Positions 28,069 to 38,849 of a DNA stretch of 64,000 nt are shown in pieces (within the stretch, counting starts at the first letter, position 1; each line of letters starts with the position of its first letter). Made by a program: the position numbers and the translations under genes. The stretch lies in assembly GCA_004144185.1 (NCBI GenBank), contig SEFP01000001.1:310001-374000 (forward strand), given 5' to 3'. The notes below the pieces were generated by a model. The model had not been told where the DNA came from, searched no databases, and saw nothing but the letters and a program-made list of their open reading frames with translations. The DNA is from Sphingobacteriales bacterium. GTDB taxonomy: Bacteria > Bacteroidota > Bacteroidia > Chitinophagales > Chitinophagaceae.

Positions 28069-29004
28069 CTACCGCTCTGATTCGGCCCGAAAGTCCCGGA
28101 TTCCCTTGAAAATAGCGTGTGCAATTTCTTTTTGCCCTTCTTCAGACGCCATAAAAGTTTCTTCGCTCGGATTGTTGATAAAGCCGCATTCCACCAGTAC
28201 CCCCGGCATGGCCGAACCTGCCAGTACTTCCAGGCCTTTTTGCTTAACCCCAAAGGACCGACGGCCCGTTGCTGCCAGTGCATTTTCGATTTTAGCGCCC
28301 AGATTTACGCTCCGCACCAGAAAGGCCTCGGTATACTGCGCAATAATGATAGCCGTTTGCGGATCTGCCGGGTTCATCACACCGGGTTCATCGGTCACCT
28401 GATCGCTGTATTCACCAATGGCATCGGCCTTCTGATCGGTCCGGTGCAGCCCCAGTACGTAGGTTTCGGTACCGCTGGTACTGGTTTCTCGATGATGGAT
28501 GGTTTTATACACCGGTACTGTCCGCTTGCGCTTGCCTTTTCCAACAGTAGTGGTGCCACTCTGCACCCGCTCCGAGCGTCCCGCAGTCGAGTTGATGTGA
28601 ATGGAAATAAACAAATCAGCATCGCCCCGGTTGGCAATTTCATGACGCTCCCGCAACGATGGAAAGACGTCTGTTGTCCGGGTGTAGACGACGCTCATTC
28701 CACGCAGGGAGTCTTCAATCATTTTTCCTAAGCGCAGGGCGATTCCCAGCGTCAGATCTTTTTCGTTGGTAAACAGGCCGCGGGCACCCGGATCTTTTCC
28801 GCCATGACCGGCATCGATCACAATCCGGTTGATTCGTTTTCGCTGGGCCTGACTGGCAACAGGAAGCAACAACAGCAAGGCTCCGGCCCAGATAAACAGA
28901 TTCCGGAAAAGCGGCGTTAAAATATTTTTAGATGGAAAGGCAGTCACAAGTGGAAGACGCGTAGTAAAGGAAGTAATTTCGCTGCGCATTGCATTTAATG
29001 ACAC
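28069..29004 (-). CDS. N-acetylmuramoyl-L-alanine amidase
   Basis: IVIDAGHGGKDPGARG; LFISIHINS; ALAATGRRSFGVKQKGLEVL; VLVECGFINNPSEE. Confidence 0.93.
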   Translation of the reverse strand: MSLNAMRSEITSFTTRLPLVTAFPSKNILTPLFRNLFIWAGALLLLLPVASQAQRKRINRIVIDAGHGGKDPGARGLFTNEKDLTLGIALRLGKMIEDSLRGMSVVYTRTTDVFPSLRERHEIANRGDADLFISIHINSTAGRSERVQSGTTTVGKGKRKRTVPVYKTIHHRETSTSGTETYVLGLHRTDQKADAIGEYSDQVTDEPGVMNPADPQTAIIIAQYTEAFLVRSVNLGAKIENALAATGRRSFGVKQKGLEVLAGSAMPGVLVECGFINNPSEETFMASEEGQKEIAHAIFKGIRDFRAESER

Positions 29005-31652
29005 GCAGGGTGGGTAAAAATAAAAGGGAAAACGTTTTTTCCGGAAGATCTGGCTGGCTCCTGCTGTTATTCTTAACAGTTTTAGTAGTTCCAGACAGTC
29101 AGGCGCAACTGCGGGTGCCTGACAGTTCCCGTCGTATCGCCGCTACACTAACAGATTCGTTGCAGGCTCCGGCTGCCTCTGATTCCGGAAAACTTCGTAC
29201 GCTGGAATCACTGGGCATTCGCGTATCGCCGGATGCGCTGCCCGCTGTGGTAGAAGCTACGGCTACCGATAGTGCGCTGCTCAACCTGGAACGCAATCAG
29301 TTTTATCTCTACGGCGATGTTAAGGTGAACTATGAAGACCTTAAGCTCAACGCCGGTAAGGTTACGTACGAGCAAAAAGCAGGAATTATTTATGCAGAGC
29401 CTTCTGTAGACAGCACGAAACGCAAGGCCCTGCCTACGTTTACGCAGGGCAGCGAGAAGTTTACTTACGACGAGCTGCGCTACAACTTCAATACTAAAAA
29501 AGCGTTGGTACGCAATGCCCGGACCCAGTACGGCGAAGGGTTTATGTTTAGCGACCAGATCAAGCGTACGCCCGATCAGAGCATCTACGGTCAACAGGCC
29601 GTGTATACCACCTGCAATCTGGATACGCCGCACTTTGGCATTCGCTCCCGCCGGATCAAGGTGATTCCGGGGCGTATTGCGGTAGCAGGCGCGTCCGATT
29701 TTGAAATTGAAGGCGTTCCGACCCCGCTGGTGCTGCCGTTCGCCTTATTTCCGATTTCCGAGCAACAACGTTCCGGATTCCGGATTCCATCGTACACCAT
29801 CGAGCAGGTACGGGGTGTGGGTCTGACCAACGGCGGCTACTACATCTACTTTTCCGACAAGGCCGATCTGCTGGTCACCGCCAATATTTACTCGCGGGGC
29901 AGCTTCAACACCTCTGCGATTTCCACGTATTCCAACCGCTACCGCTACAGCGGTGATGTGCAACTGGCATATGGCTATGACAAGCTGGGCGAAGTGTTCG
30001 AACCCGGCAGCACCGTTTCCAAAACCTTTGCGATCCGGTGGAATCACCGTTCTGACGCCAAGGCCCGGCCCGGCCTCACGTTTGGGGCCAATGTCAACAT
30101 GCAGAAAGGCAACTACTACCAGCGCAACTCGTACAACCCGGCGCTGGTGTTGCAAAACAGCTATCAGTCGAGCATCTCCCTGACCAAGGCCTGGACGCAA
30201 CGTCCGATGAGCCTTACAACGAGTGCGAACTTTAGTCAGACCTTCAGCGGTGCCAGCGCACTGAATAACCTGCAGTTGCCTTCGGTTAACTTTTACTATT
30301 CCCAGCTGACGCCTTTCAAGCGCCGTAACCCCATCGGCAGTCCAACCTGGTATGAAAAGATCAACGTTTCGTACCGGTTTGACCTGGTCAACAATCTCGC
30401 TTTTTACGACACGGCGTTATCCATTTCCAGGCTGGGATTTAACGATTTTCAAAATGGCATCCGGCATAATATTCCGATCTCTGCCAACTATACCGCGCTG
30501 CGCTACATCAATGTGGCGCTCACGGCCAACTACAACGAATACTGGCTGGGCCGGCGCGATTACGTCAACTACAACTATGGGCTGGGCCGGGTTGACACCT
30601 TGACCCGAACCGGTTTTTTTGCAGCGCGGGACTTTAGCACTTCAGCGACTGCCAGCACACGGATTTACGGGCTGAAACTGTTCCGGAACGGCAAGATCGC
30701 GGGGATCCGGCACGTCATGGAACCGTCGATCGGATTTAACTATGTACCCGATTTTGCCAAAGCGCCTTTTAACTCTGCCTATGAACAACAGCTTACCCCC
30801 GGCGGCGCGTTGCAACAGGTCTCTCCGTATGTGCGCAATGCGTTTGGCCCTTCCGGCCCGTTCGGTTCGTTTACATCAGCGATCACCTACGGCCTCAACA
30901 ACATCCTGCAGGCCAAAATCAGAAGCCGGAAAGCTGGCGACTCTACGTCTACCACCCGCAATACGACCCTGATTGACAAATTATCGATTGACGGACGCTA
31001 CAATTTTGCAGCTGATTCCTTTCAGTGGAGCGACATCGCGCTGACGTTCCGGACCAACCTATTTGAGAAGATCAACATTTCGGCCGGTGCCATCTTTGAC
31101 CCGTATGCGTTTGATTACCAGACCGGCCTTCGGAACCGCCAGACGCTGGTGCAATCCGGGGGCGGCCTGGCTCGCTTTCGTTCCGGAAACATTTCGCTTT
31201 CCACTTCGCTGCGTTCCTCCCAGCCCTCCGCACCGGTCGTAGATCCGGCAGCAGCCACCAATCCGCTGCTACGAAGCCGCGCGTCTGACTATATCGATTT
31301 CAACATTCCCTGGAACGCCAGTCTCAGCTACTCGCTGACGGCCTCCCGCAACTACATGTTCCAGTCTCAGAAAGACACTTTAATAGTTGATCAGAATGCG
31401 ATTCTGGGTGGCGATTTCAACCTGACCCCACGTTGGAAAATTGCCATCACGAGTGGATATAATTTTACGCAAAAGCAGCTTTCGTACACCTCGCTGGATA
31501 TTTACCGCGACCTGCACTGCTTTGAAATGCGGCTCAACACCATTCCTTTCGGACCGCTGAAAAGTTTTACGTTTACGCTCAATGTCAAAGCGGCCACCTT
31601 ACAGGATCTGCGCTTGCTGCGCAGACGCGATTACCGCGACAGCGCATTCTGA
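28989..31652 (+). CDS. lptD: Putative LPS-assembly outer membrane protein LptD
   Basis: OstA-like N-domain (LYGDVKVNYEDLKLNAGKVTYEQ) and large beta-barrel; FALFPISEQQRSGFRIPSY. Confidence 0.85.
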   Translation: MHLMTRRVGKNKRENVFSGRSGWLLLLFLTVLVVPDSQAQLRVPDSSRRIAATLTDSLQAPAASDSGKLRTLESLGIRVSPDALPAVVEATATDSALLNLERNQFYLYGDVKVNYEDLKLNAGKVTYEQKAGIIYAEPSVDSTKRKALPTFTQGSEKFTYDELRYNFNTKKALVRNARTQYGEGFMFSDQIKRTPDQSIYGQQAVYTTCNLDTPHFGIRSRRIKVIPGRIAVAGASDFEIEGVPTPLVLPFALFPISEQQRSGFRIPSYTIEQVRGVGLTNGGYYIYFSDKADLLVTANIYSRGSFNTSAISTYSNRYRYSGDVQLAYGYDKLGEVFEPGSTVSKTFAIRWNHRSDAKARPGLTFGANVNMQKGNYYQRNSYNPALVLQNSYQSSISLTKAWTQRPMSLTTSANFSQTFSGASALNNLQLPSVNFYYSQLTPFKRRNPIGSPTWYEKINVSYRFDLVNNLAFYDTALSISRLGFNDFQNGIRHNIPISANYTALRYINVALTANYNEYWLGRRDYVNYNYGLGRVDTLTRTGFFAARDFSTSATASTRIYGLKLFRNGKIAGIRHVMEPSIGFNYVPDFAKAPFNSAYEQQLTPGGALQQVSPYVRNAFGPSGPFGSFTSAITYGLNNILQAKIRSRKAGDSTSTTRNTTLIDKLSIDGRYNFAADSFQWSDIALTFRTNLFEKINISAGAIFDPYAFDYQTGLRNRQTLVQSGGGLARFRSGNISLSTSLRSSQPSAPVVDPAAATNPLLRSRASDYIDFNIPWNASLSYSLTASRNYMFQSQKDTLIVDQNAILGGDFNLTPRWKIAITSGYNFTQKQLSYTSLDIYRDLHCFEMRLNTIPFGPLKSFTFTLNVKAATLQDLRLLRRRDYRDSAF

Positions 31653-31686
31653 TCCGTTCCGGAAATTGATTTTCCCAAGGATGGCT

Positions 31687-33375
31687 TTAGGGCACCGCTA
31701 TTTTTAAGGTTCCCTGTTGGGTAGCAGTCGAATAGTGAAGCAGGTAGATTCCCGGCGTTATCTGTTCCGGAAGCGACCACCGCACCGGCTGCGTTCCACC
31801 TGTTTGCAGGTCAGCTTTGGCCAGTCGGCTGCCCACCAGGTTATACAATTGCAACGTGATACCCGTAGCATCGGGTGCGGTTAGAACCAGTTCATTTTTA
31901 AAGCTGCTGTAGTAGGCGGTGAGGGTTTCCGGAAGCGGTTCTGCCCCGGCAATACCCAAAGCCTGAAATGCCGTGCTAAAATTGGGGATGCCGTAGCCAA
32001 TCTGGATATCCGGGTTGCTGTAGCGATTTGCACTCCGATTAATGGCGTTGCGGATTTCACCCGGTTGCCGGTTGGGAAAAGCGCTCCATAAACAGGCTGC
32101 AAAACCGGCAATCTGTGGGGTAGAATACGAAGTACCATTGCCATTGGAGATCGTGCCACCGGCATTGAAGTACGCCGCGCCTTCACCCATCCCGCATACA
32201 TCAGGCTTCACCCGTCCGGAAGCATTGGGACCGAAACTGCTGGTTTGGGCCGGACTTCCGTTGGATGCTACCGAGCCAATCGTCAGAGCGCTGTCTGCAT
32301 CGCCGGGCGTCAACAGCTTTCCCCAGTTGCTATTGCCTTCATTGCCCGCACAGGACACAATCAGCATGCCTTTGGCAGTAGCCCGGTTGGCAGCCTGCGC
32401 TACAGGCGTGGTCTTGCCGTCAAAGGCCGACCAGGGATATTCAGTTGTGGACGGATAGTCGAAGATGTTGTACCCAATAGAAAGGCTCATCAAGTCGGCA
32501 CCAATGCTGTCGGCCCGCTCCAGCGCGGCCACCAGTTGGTCCATTTCAACCTGTTGGTCCTGAAACTGATTTTCGGTGCTGTAGAGCGCAACGCTGGCCT
32601 GTGGGGCCGCACCTACATAACTGTTGGGTTGGAAACCAACTATATTGGAGAGCACACCGGTGCCATGAGAATAGCCGTTAAACACCCCGGAGGCTGAACG
32701 CTGCACAAAGTTGAAGCTGTCTACGATTCTTCCGGAAGCACGGAGCGCCGCAAAACCCGGATGCGTGGTCAACCCGTCAAAATTGTCATCGGCAATCGCA
32801 ATCAGCAACCCGGCTCCGGTATACCCGGCATCATGCAGGGCATCACCTTTCACAAGGCTGGTCTGGCTCCAGGTAGCTCCGTAATAGGCTGCCGAACCGG
32901 CTGTTTTGAGGGTAGGCAGACGTGTGTAGGCGTCCTGCTGTTGCGTTTCCGGAAGGGGTGCGGCTGTTCTCAGATGCAGTCCTCCGCTGTAATACCCTAC
33001 TACTTTGGTACCCAGCACCCAGCTTTTAGTCCGAAGCGTTGGCAGACTACTGCTATCCGGTAGCAGCAACGTCACTTCATTGAACCAGCGCGAGGTGGTG
33101 TGTAAGACGCCGCCGCTGAGCCGGACCAGTGAATCGATATAGCGGGGCGCTACGGGCCGGTCTTCGTCTGTAACCGAAATTCCTAACCGGCTACGACGTG
33201 CCAGCGCACGGGCGGTCAGAAAGGCTGATGGGTTGGATACCGCCGGACTTCCGGATTTATCGGCCAGCCGGACCCGGCATGCATACTGAGGCCCTTGAGC
33301 AATGGCCTGAGGTATGGCTGCCAGCATCAACCCAACCAGCAGTACCATTCCGGAAAAAGAAGAAACATAGTTCAT
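31687..33375 (-). CDS. S8 (subtilisin-like) peptidase with T9SS C-terminal sorting domain
   Basis: IAIADDNFDGL, HGTGVLSNIVG, GNGTSYSTPQIAGFAA; C-terminal LQLYNLVGSRLAKADLQTGG...PGIYLLHYSTATQQGTLKIAVP. Confidence 0.88.
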   Translation of the reverse strand: MNYVSSFSGMVLLVGLMLAAIPQAIAQGPQYACRVRLADKSGSPAVSNPSAFLTARALARRSRLGISVTDEDRPVAPRYIDSLVRLSGGVLHTTSRWFNEVTLLLPDSSSLPTLRTKSWVLGTKVVGYYSGGLHLRTAAPLPETQQQDAYTRLPTLKTAGSAAYYGATWSQTSLVKGDALHDAGYTGAGLLIAIADDNFDGLTTHPGFAALRASGRIVDSFNFVQRSASGVFNGYSHGTGVLSNIVGFQPNSYVGAAPQASVALYSTENQFQDQQVEMDQLVAALERADSIGADLMSLSIGYNIFDYPSTTEYPWSAFDGKTTPVAQAANRATAKGMLIVSCAGNEGNSNWGKLLTPGDADSALTIGSVASNGSPAQTSSFGPNASGRVKPDVCGMGEGAAYFNAGGTISNGNGTSYSTPQIAGFAACLWSAFPNRQPGEIRNAINRSANRYSNPDIQIGYGIPNFSTAFQALGIAGAEPLPETLTAYYSSFKNELVLTAPDATGITLQLYNLVGSRLAKADLQTGGTQPVRWSLPEQITPGIYLLHYSTATQQGTLKIAVP

Positions 33376-33450
33376 AGTCACGGCGGTTTTTTTAGGCAAA
33401 AGAAAAGGGCATCCATGACGCCCTTCCTAACTAGCTAAAGTTACTTTATT

Positions 33451-34185
33451 TTAATTATGGTTGAACGCACGCATACTAACCGCGTTGCCTTTGCGGGCTG
33501 CCCGTACACCCGGATCATAAATCCAGCGGGTAAACCGGCGCTCGATCAGCCCCACATTCAAGCCATACTTTTCCATGCTGTAGGTACGGGTGGCGTACGC
33601 TGAAGGCGTTTGCTCCGGGTTATTGAGGCTGTCGTCGATCTGATTAACGGTAACTGTCTTGTCAAAATTCTCGTAGCCATTATTATACGCCTGATTTACA
33701 TTGGCATAGGTGTATTTCCAGTCGCGGTAAAACTGATAGTCCTGATTGAAGGTGGAAACGAACTCATTGCCGTTCCACTCCCGACCATTTTCGACCGGAA
33801 ACACCATCTTGACAAAGCGCAGGTTATCCTGAAGCCACTCGACCTGATTGGTTGTTTTGGTTACTGTAAATACACTTTCCGGACGCCACAGCTCGCTGGA
33901 ATCCTTGCGGCGTGATACCGTAACGGTATACGACTGGCGACCTACATTGTCGGTAAACGTATCCGTAACGGTATGGCGCAGGTCCATCGTATGAACGGTT
34001 TCCAACTGCAGGAAATCATCCCAATACGTGGAATCCACATGGTACTCTACGAAATGACCACGCTGTACCGGGAAGTAATTCGATCCATCTGCTTCGACGA
34101 CAGGTGCACTCCCGTCCTTTTTACAGGAGGCCAGAAATACAAGAGGAAGCGCCAGTAGCAGGCAGGAAATACGGATCAACTTCAT
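33451..34185 (-). CDS. Hypothetical lipoprotein
   Basis: Signal/lipobox LALPLVFLASC. Confidence 0.7.
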   Translation of the reverse strand: MKLIRISCLLLALPLVFLASCKKDGSAPVVEADGSNYFPVQRGHFVEYHVDSTYWDDFLQLETVHTMDLRHTVTDTFTDNVGRQSYTVTVSRRKDSSELWRPESVFTVTKTTNQVEWLQDNLRFVKMVFPVENGREWNGNEFVSTFNQDYQFYRDWKYTYANVNQAYNNGYENFDKTVTVNQIDDSLNNPEQTPSAYATRTYSMEKYGLNVGLIERRFTRWIYDPGVRAARKGNAVSMRAFNHN

Positions 34186-34265
34186 TTAGAAAGAGGTATG
34201 GAAGATAAAAAACCGGCTCTAAGACCGTAAATATAATGCAGGAGCGACGCGGAAAAGAATTTTGC

Positions 34266-35372
34266 CTATAAATGCTGGATAATACCGCCCCCGATGACGT
34301 CGTCTCCGTCGTAGAACACGGCGCTCTGGCCCGGTGCGATCCCGCTCACCGCATGGTCGAAATGAACCAAGGCACCTTCCGGAACCTGCGGATCGAGTTG
34401 CAGGAAACCACTCGTACCGGGGTCTTTGTAGCGAATCTTGATGGTAGACGGCTGGCCATCCTGCACACCAGTCCATTTAATCCAATTGATTCCTTTCACA
34501 CGCATATCCACGCTTTTGAGATCATCGGCTTCGCCCAGAACAACGGTGTTGGTTTCAGGATGAATCGCAGTCACAAACACGGGCCGCCCCAATGCCAAGT
34601 CCAGTCCTTTGCGCTGCCCAATGGTATAAAACGGATAACCTTTGTGTTTACCGACCACCCGGCCATCGGTCAATACATAATCGCCACCCGCTACTTTTTC
34701 TTCCAGCCCGGCTACGGTACGCTTCAGAAAACCCCGGTAATCGTTGTCCGGAACAAAGCAGATTTCAAAGCTTTCGGCTTTTTTGGAAAGCTCGATATAC
34801 CCCCGATCCGCCGCCATCTGGCGCACGTCGGTTTTCAGAAAATCGCCCAGCGGAAACAGTGTCCGTTTGAGGACTTCCTGCGGCAGCCCCCACAGTACGT
34901 AGCTCTGATCTTTGGTCAAATCGTGTGCTTTGCTGAGAATCCAGCGGCCGTTTTCTGCCCGCACCCGTGCGTAGTGGCCGGTGGCAATAAAATCACAGCC
35001 CAGCGCATCGGCGCGTTTCAGCAAAGCCGCCCATTTGATATGGGTATTGCACAGCACACACGGGTTGGGCGTGCGGCCGGCCATGTATTCATCTACGAAG
35101 TTTTCAACCACAAAAGAGCCAAACTCATCGCGGATATCGATGACGTAGTGTGGAAACCCGTGGTCTACAGCCGCCTGGCGCGCATCATTAAACGCGTCGA
35201 GGTTGCAGCAGCCGGTTTCTTTTTTTCCGGAAGAACCGGTCGCCGTGGCATAATCCCACGTTTTCATGGTGATGCCAATGACTTCATAGCCTTGCTCATG
35301 AAGCAGCAATGCCGCCACGGTACTATCAATCCCGCCGCTCATCGCCACCAGTACTTTTCCCTTGGAGTTCAT
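34266..35372 (-). CDS. mnmA: tRNA-specific 2-thiouridylase MnmA
   Basis: MNSKGKVLVAMSGGIDSTVAALLL; NPCVLCNTHIKW; GHYARV; ATG at 35372, downstream of the ORF-track start. Confidence 0.95.
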   Translation of the reverse strand: MNSKGKVLVAMSGGIDSTVAALLLHEQGYEVIGITMKTWDYATATGSSGKKETGCCNLDAFNDARQAAVDHGFPHYVIDIRDEFGSFVVENFVDEYMAGRTPNPCVLCNTHIKWAALLKRADALGCDFIATGHYARVRAENGRWILSKAHDLTKDQSYVLWGLPQEVLKRTLFPLGDFLKTDVRQMAADRGYIELSKKAESFEICFVPDNDYRGFLKRTVAGLEEKVAGGDYVLTDGRVVGKHKGYPFYTIGQRKGLDLALGRPVFVTAIHPETNTVVLGEADDLKSVDMRVKGINWIKWTGVQDGQPSTIKIRYKDPGTSGFLQLDPQVPEGALVHFDHAVSGIAPGQSAVFYDGDDVIGGGIIQHL

Positions 35373-35525
35373 CAAAATAAGTGCCGGACTAAACCGGATC
35401 GCAAAGGTACTCGCGCCTTGAAAGTGCCGGACGTTAAAAAATCTATAGCCGTATGGATGCGCCTTTCCTAAAGCCGGAAGACAGGTATAGATACGTCCAA
35501 CAATTTTCTGACGGTACTTTACCCC

Positions 35526-36572
35526 GTGAACTCCTCTGAATTTCAACGGCTGCCTTTTGGTTCGGCGTCGGTACCGTTCTACCGGCAGGCCGATGCCGCT
35601 GCGTTCCGGAAACTGGCACCGCCGCAAACAACCATTCTGATCACAGATGACCAGATCGCTGCCGTACAGGCACCCTTGCTGGACAGCTACCGGACGCTGA
35701 TTGTGCCTGCCGGTGAAGATTCAAAAAGCCTGACCACTGTGGGCCAGCTGGCGGACCAACTGCTTCAACTGGGAGCCGACCGCAACACCCTGCTCGTTGG
35801 CGTAGGCGGTGGCGTGATCACCGACCTGACCGGGTTTATCGCTTCGGTATTTATGCGCGGGATACCCTTTGCTTTTGTTCCGACGACCGTTCTGGCGATG
35901 GTCGACGCGGCCTGGGGCGGCAAAAACGGCATTAATCTAAGCCGAGCCAAGAATATGCTGGGTGTTATCCGGCAGCCACAATGGGTCGCGCATCTGCCGG
36001 AAACCCTTTCCACACTTCTGGACGCAGAATGGGCCAACGGATTTGCTGAAATCATCAAGTACGGATGTATTGCCGAGCCTTCGATCCTGGAGTTGCTGGA
36101 ACAGCATACGCTTTCGGAGTTCCGGAACCAGCCTTCGCTGCTTGCCAATCTGGTTGCACGCTGTGTGGCCATTAAAAGTGCTTTTGTAAACGAAGACGAA
36201 ACGGAAACGGGCATTCGCCGTTACCTCAACTTCGGTCATACCTTGGGCCATGCCATCGAGCGGCTGTACCAACTTCCACATGGCGCAGCTGTCGGCCTGG
36301 GAATGCTGTTTGCAGCCCGTTTTTCCACACAAGTCGCGGGTCTTCCGGAAAGACTGGAATCACGCCTCGAAAACCTGCTGCAACGGTATCAGTTGCCCAT
36401 CCGGCAGGCTATCAACATTAATTCAGTGGTGGCAGGCATGAAGGCCGATAAAAAACGGCAGTCCGATACAGTATTATTTGTTGTACTCCGGCAGTTGGGT
36501 GAAGCGTTCACACAGTCCGTTTCCTTTGAAGCGTTGCGCACCGCGCTGCAAACGGATTCCAGATGGCAGTAA
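35526..36572 (+). CDS. aroB: 3-dehydroquinate synthase
   Basis: GGGVITDLTGFIASVFMRGIPFAFVPTTVLAMVDAAWGGKNGINL; NFGHTLGHAIE. Confidence 0.95.
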   Translation: MNSSEFQRLPFGSASVPFYRQADAAAFRKLAPPQTTILITDDQIAAVQAPLLDSYRTLIVPAGEDSKSLTTVGQLADQLLQLGADRNTLLVGVGGGVITDLTGFIASVFMRGIPFAFVPTTVLAMVDAAWGGKNGINLSRAKNMLGVIRQPQWVAHLPETLSTLLDAEWANGFAEIIKYGCIAEPSILELLEQHTLSEFRNQPSLLANLVARCVAIKSAFVNEDETETGIRRYLNFGHTLGHAIERLYQLPHGAAVGLGMLFAARFSTQVAGLPERLESRLENLLQRYQLPIRQAININSVVAGMKADKKRQSDTVLFVVLRQLGEAFTQSVSFEALRTALQTDSRWQ

Positions 36573-37837
36573 CTGTTTTCCCCTGCTGGCTAAGCGGAAC
36601 CATTGCGGCACCGCCTTCCAAAAGCGATTTCCAACGGGCCTGTGCAGCTGCGCTGCTCTACAACGGGCGTACGACTTTAATCCATCCGGGTACGTCAGCG
36701 GATGATGCGGCTGCGTTGCAACTGGCCGTCGATCTGGGACTAACCATTGTCTCCCGAAACGCCCACGAAATTCAGGTCGACAGTTCCGGAACTGTGCGTC
36801 CCCGTACAGACACCGTTTTTTGTGGCGAAAGCGGACTGGCAACCCGGCTGTTTATTCCTATTGCAGCACTCAGCAATCAGAAAATCACCTTTTCCGGAAG
36901 CGGCAGTCTGCTGAACCGGCCCATCCGGTTTTTCTACGACGTACTGCCCCGGCTGGGCGTATCCGTTTGGGGAAATGCCCAGACGCTTCCGATAACAGTT
37001 CAGGGACCGCTGAAACCGCAGTCGCTGACTGTTGATGGAAGTGTATCGTCGCAGTTTAGCAGCGGACTGCTGATGGCCTTATCAGCCGCGGTGACGGAAG
37101 CAGTGACTTTACAGATTGAACAGGCGGTTTCGCAGCCCTACCTCGATATGACTGTAGCCACGCTTCAGGCATTTGGCAAAACGGTGCTCCCGGAAGCAAA
37201 CGGAGTCTACCGGATCAAGCCGGCAACCATTCCTTCCGGAACCGGGCTTGTATACCCGGTTGAAGGCGATTGGAGCAGCAGTGCCGCGTGGCTGGTCGCC
37301 GCAGCCTTGGGTGCACCGGTATCTATAGAACGGCTTTCAGCCGATAGCCTCCAGGCCGACCGCAGCATACTGGATATTTTTTCACAAACCGGTTTGAAGT
37401 CGTCATTCACCTCCGGGGTTCTCTCCGTTAGTGGCAGTCCTCAAAACGGCTTTTTATTTGATGCCACTCATGCGCCCGATCTGGTGCCCGTACTTGCTGT
37501 GCTGGCCTGCTCGCTGCCCGGCGAAAGCCGTATCTGCGGGCTGCACCGGCTGCTTCACAAAGAAAGCAACCGATTGGAATCGGTTACTCATCTGCTTCGC
37601 AATGGCGGTATCCGCTTCACGGTCACCGGCGATTGCCTGACTATTCCCGGCCACCAGTCCTTTAGCGCCTGTGAAGTCCACTCTTTTAACGACCACCGTA
37701 TCGTAATGGCAGCAACACTGGCTGCGCTACAGGCGTCCGGACCCATCACGATAACGGATGAAAGCGCTATCCGGAAGTCGTATCCGGCTTTTTTGGACGA
37801 TTTCCGTGCTTTAGGAGGCGTGGCTGAATTTCGGTGA
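36563..37837 (+). CDS. aroA: 3-phosphoshikimate 1-carboxyvinyltransferase
   Basis: APPSKSDFQRACAAALL; SSQFSSGLLMAL; KESNRLESV; SFNDHRIVMA; KSYPAFLDDF. Confidence 0.93.
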   Translation: MAVTVFPCWLSGTIAAPPSKSDFQRACAAALLYNGRTTLIHPGTSADDAAALQLAVDLGLTIVSRNAHEIQVDSSGTVRPRTDTVFCGESGLATRLFIPIAALSNQKITFSGSGSLLNRPIRFFYDVLPRLGVSVWGNAQTLPITVQGPLKPQSLTVDGSVSSQFSSGLLMALSAAVTEAVTLQIEQAVSQPYLDMTVATLQAFGKTVLPEANGVYRIKPATIPSGTGLVYPVEGDWSSSAAWLVAAALGAPVSIERLSADSLQADRSILDIFSQTGLKSSFTSGVLSVSGSPQNGFLFDATHAPDLVPVLAVLACSLPGESRICGLHRLLHKESNRLESVTHLLRNGGIRFTVTGDCLTIPGHQSFSACEVHSFNDHRIVMAATLAALQASGPITITDESAIRKSYPAFLDDFRALGGVAEFR

Positions 37838-37865
37838 GCATCAGAAATCTCCCTAGCTTCACCGC

Positions 37866-38834
37866 ATGAATAGTTTTGGTCGTGTATTCCGGGTGCAGAT
37901 TTTTGGTGAAAGCCACGGGCCGGCCGTTGGGATCACGCTTGATGGCGTCCGTGCCAGCATTCCAGTAGCAGCAGGCGATTTCGAACCGGATCTTGCCCGT
38001 CGTCGTCCGGGAGCAGCAGGTACCACCACCCGTGTAGAAGCAGACGTGCCACAGTTTCTTTCCGGAGTGTACAACGGGTTTACTACCGGAGCACCACTCA
38101 CGATTTTATTTTCCAACCAGAATACCCGCAGCGAAGATTACGAAGCCCTGCGCCATATGCCCCGGCCCGGCCATGCCGATTTTGTAATGCAACAGAAATG
38201 GGCCGGATTCAACGATCCGCGCGGGGGCGGCCATACGTCCGGAAGGCTGACTACAGCACTGGTGGCTGCGGGCGTCGTCGCCAAGAAAATGATTCCGGAT
38301 CTGCAGGTCCACGCGCGTCTGACTGAAGCGGGCGGCACCACCGATATTGAAGCAGCGCTGCAACAGGCGATAGAGCAACAGGACAGCATCGGTGGGATTG
38401 TTCAATGTACACTGTCCGGAGTGCCGATAGGACTGGGATCACCGTTTTTCGATTCGCTGGAATCAACTATAGCCCATTTGGTCTTTTCCATTCCGGCCAT
38501 CAAAGGCATTGCGTTCGGTGCCGGCTTTGATGCGGCCCGGATGACCGGCAGTATCCATAACGATGCGATTGTAGATGCAGATGGCACCACCCGGACGAAC
38601 CACGCCGGTGGCATCAATGGCGGGGTTTCCAACGGCAATACTATTGTGTTTGATGTAGCGGTGAAGCCTACGTCCAGCACCCCAAAAGCACAGGAAAGCT
38701 GGAATCATCAGGAAGGTAAGGTGACACCGCTGGCCGTCCGGGGGCGCCATGATTTATGCATCGCCCTGCGTGTGCCGGTTGTGGTAGAAGCCGTAGCCGC
38801 TATTGCTTTGGCAGATGCCCAGGCCGTGGGCTGA
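37866..38834 (+). CDS. aroC: Chorismate synthase
   Basis: GRVFRVQIFGESHGPAVGITLDG; RPGHADF; GRLTTALVAAGVVAKK; GGVSNGNTIVF. Confidence 0.95.
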   Translation: MNSFGRVFRVQIFGESHGPAVGITLDGVRASIPVAAGDFEPDLARRRPGAAGTTTRVEADVPQFLSGVYNGFTTGAPLTILFSNQNTRSEDYEALRHMPRPGHADFVMQQKWAGFNDPRGGGHTSGRLTTALVAAGVVAKKMIPDLQVHARLTEAGGTTDIEAALQQAIEQQDSIGGIVQCTLSGVPIGLGSPFFDSLESTIAHLVFSIPAIKGIAFGAGFDAARMTGSIHNDAIVDADGTTRTNHAGGINGGVSNGNTIVFDVAVKPTSSTPKAQESWNHQEGKVTPLAVRGRHDLCIALRVPVVVEAVAAIALADAQAVG

Positions 38835-38849
38835 GTTCCGAAAAAGGTC

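Noticed and set aside
33404-33427. AGGGC...GCCCT hairpin between the S8 peptidase and the lipoprotein gene
   Set aside because: The stem is short and lies in front of a minus-strand gene; it could be a terminator for the upstream lipoprotein gene, but the support is weak.
34272-35471. 399-aa plus-strand ORF, and similar long ORFs opposite real genes (4824-5903, 7680-8744, 11468-12217)
   Set aside because: They lie antisense to clearly identified genes (mnmA, the kinase-RapZ fusion, clpX, tlpA-like) and encode no recognisable motifs; they look like codon-composition artefacts.
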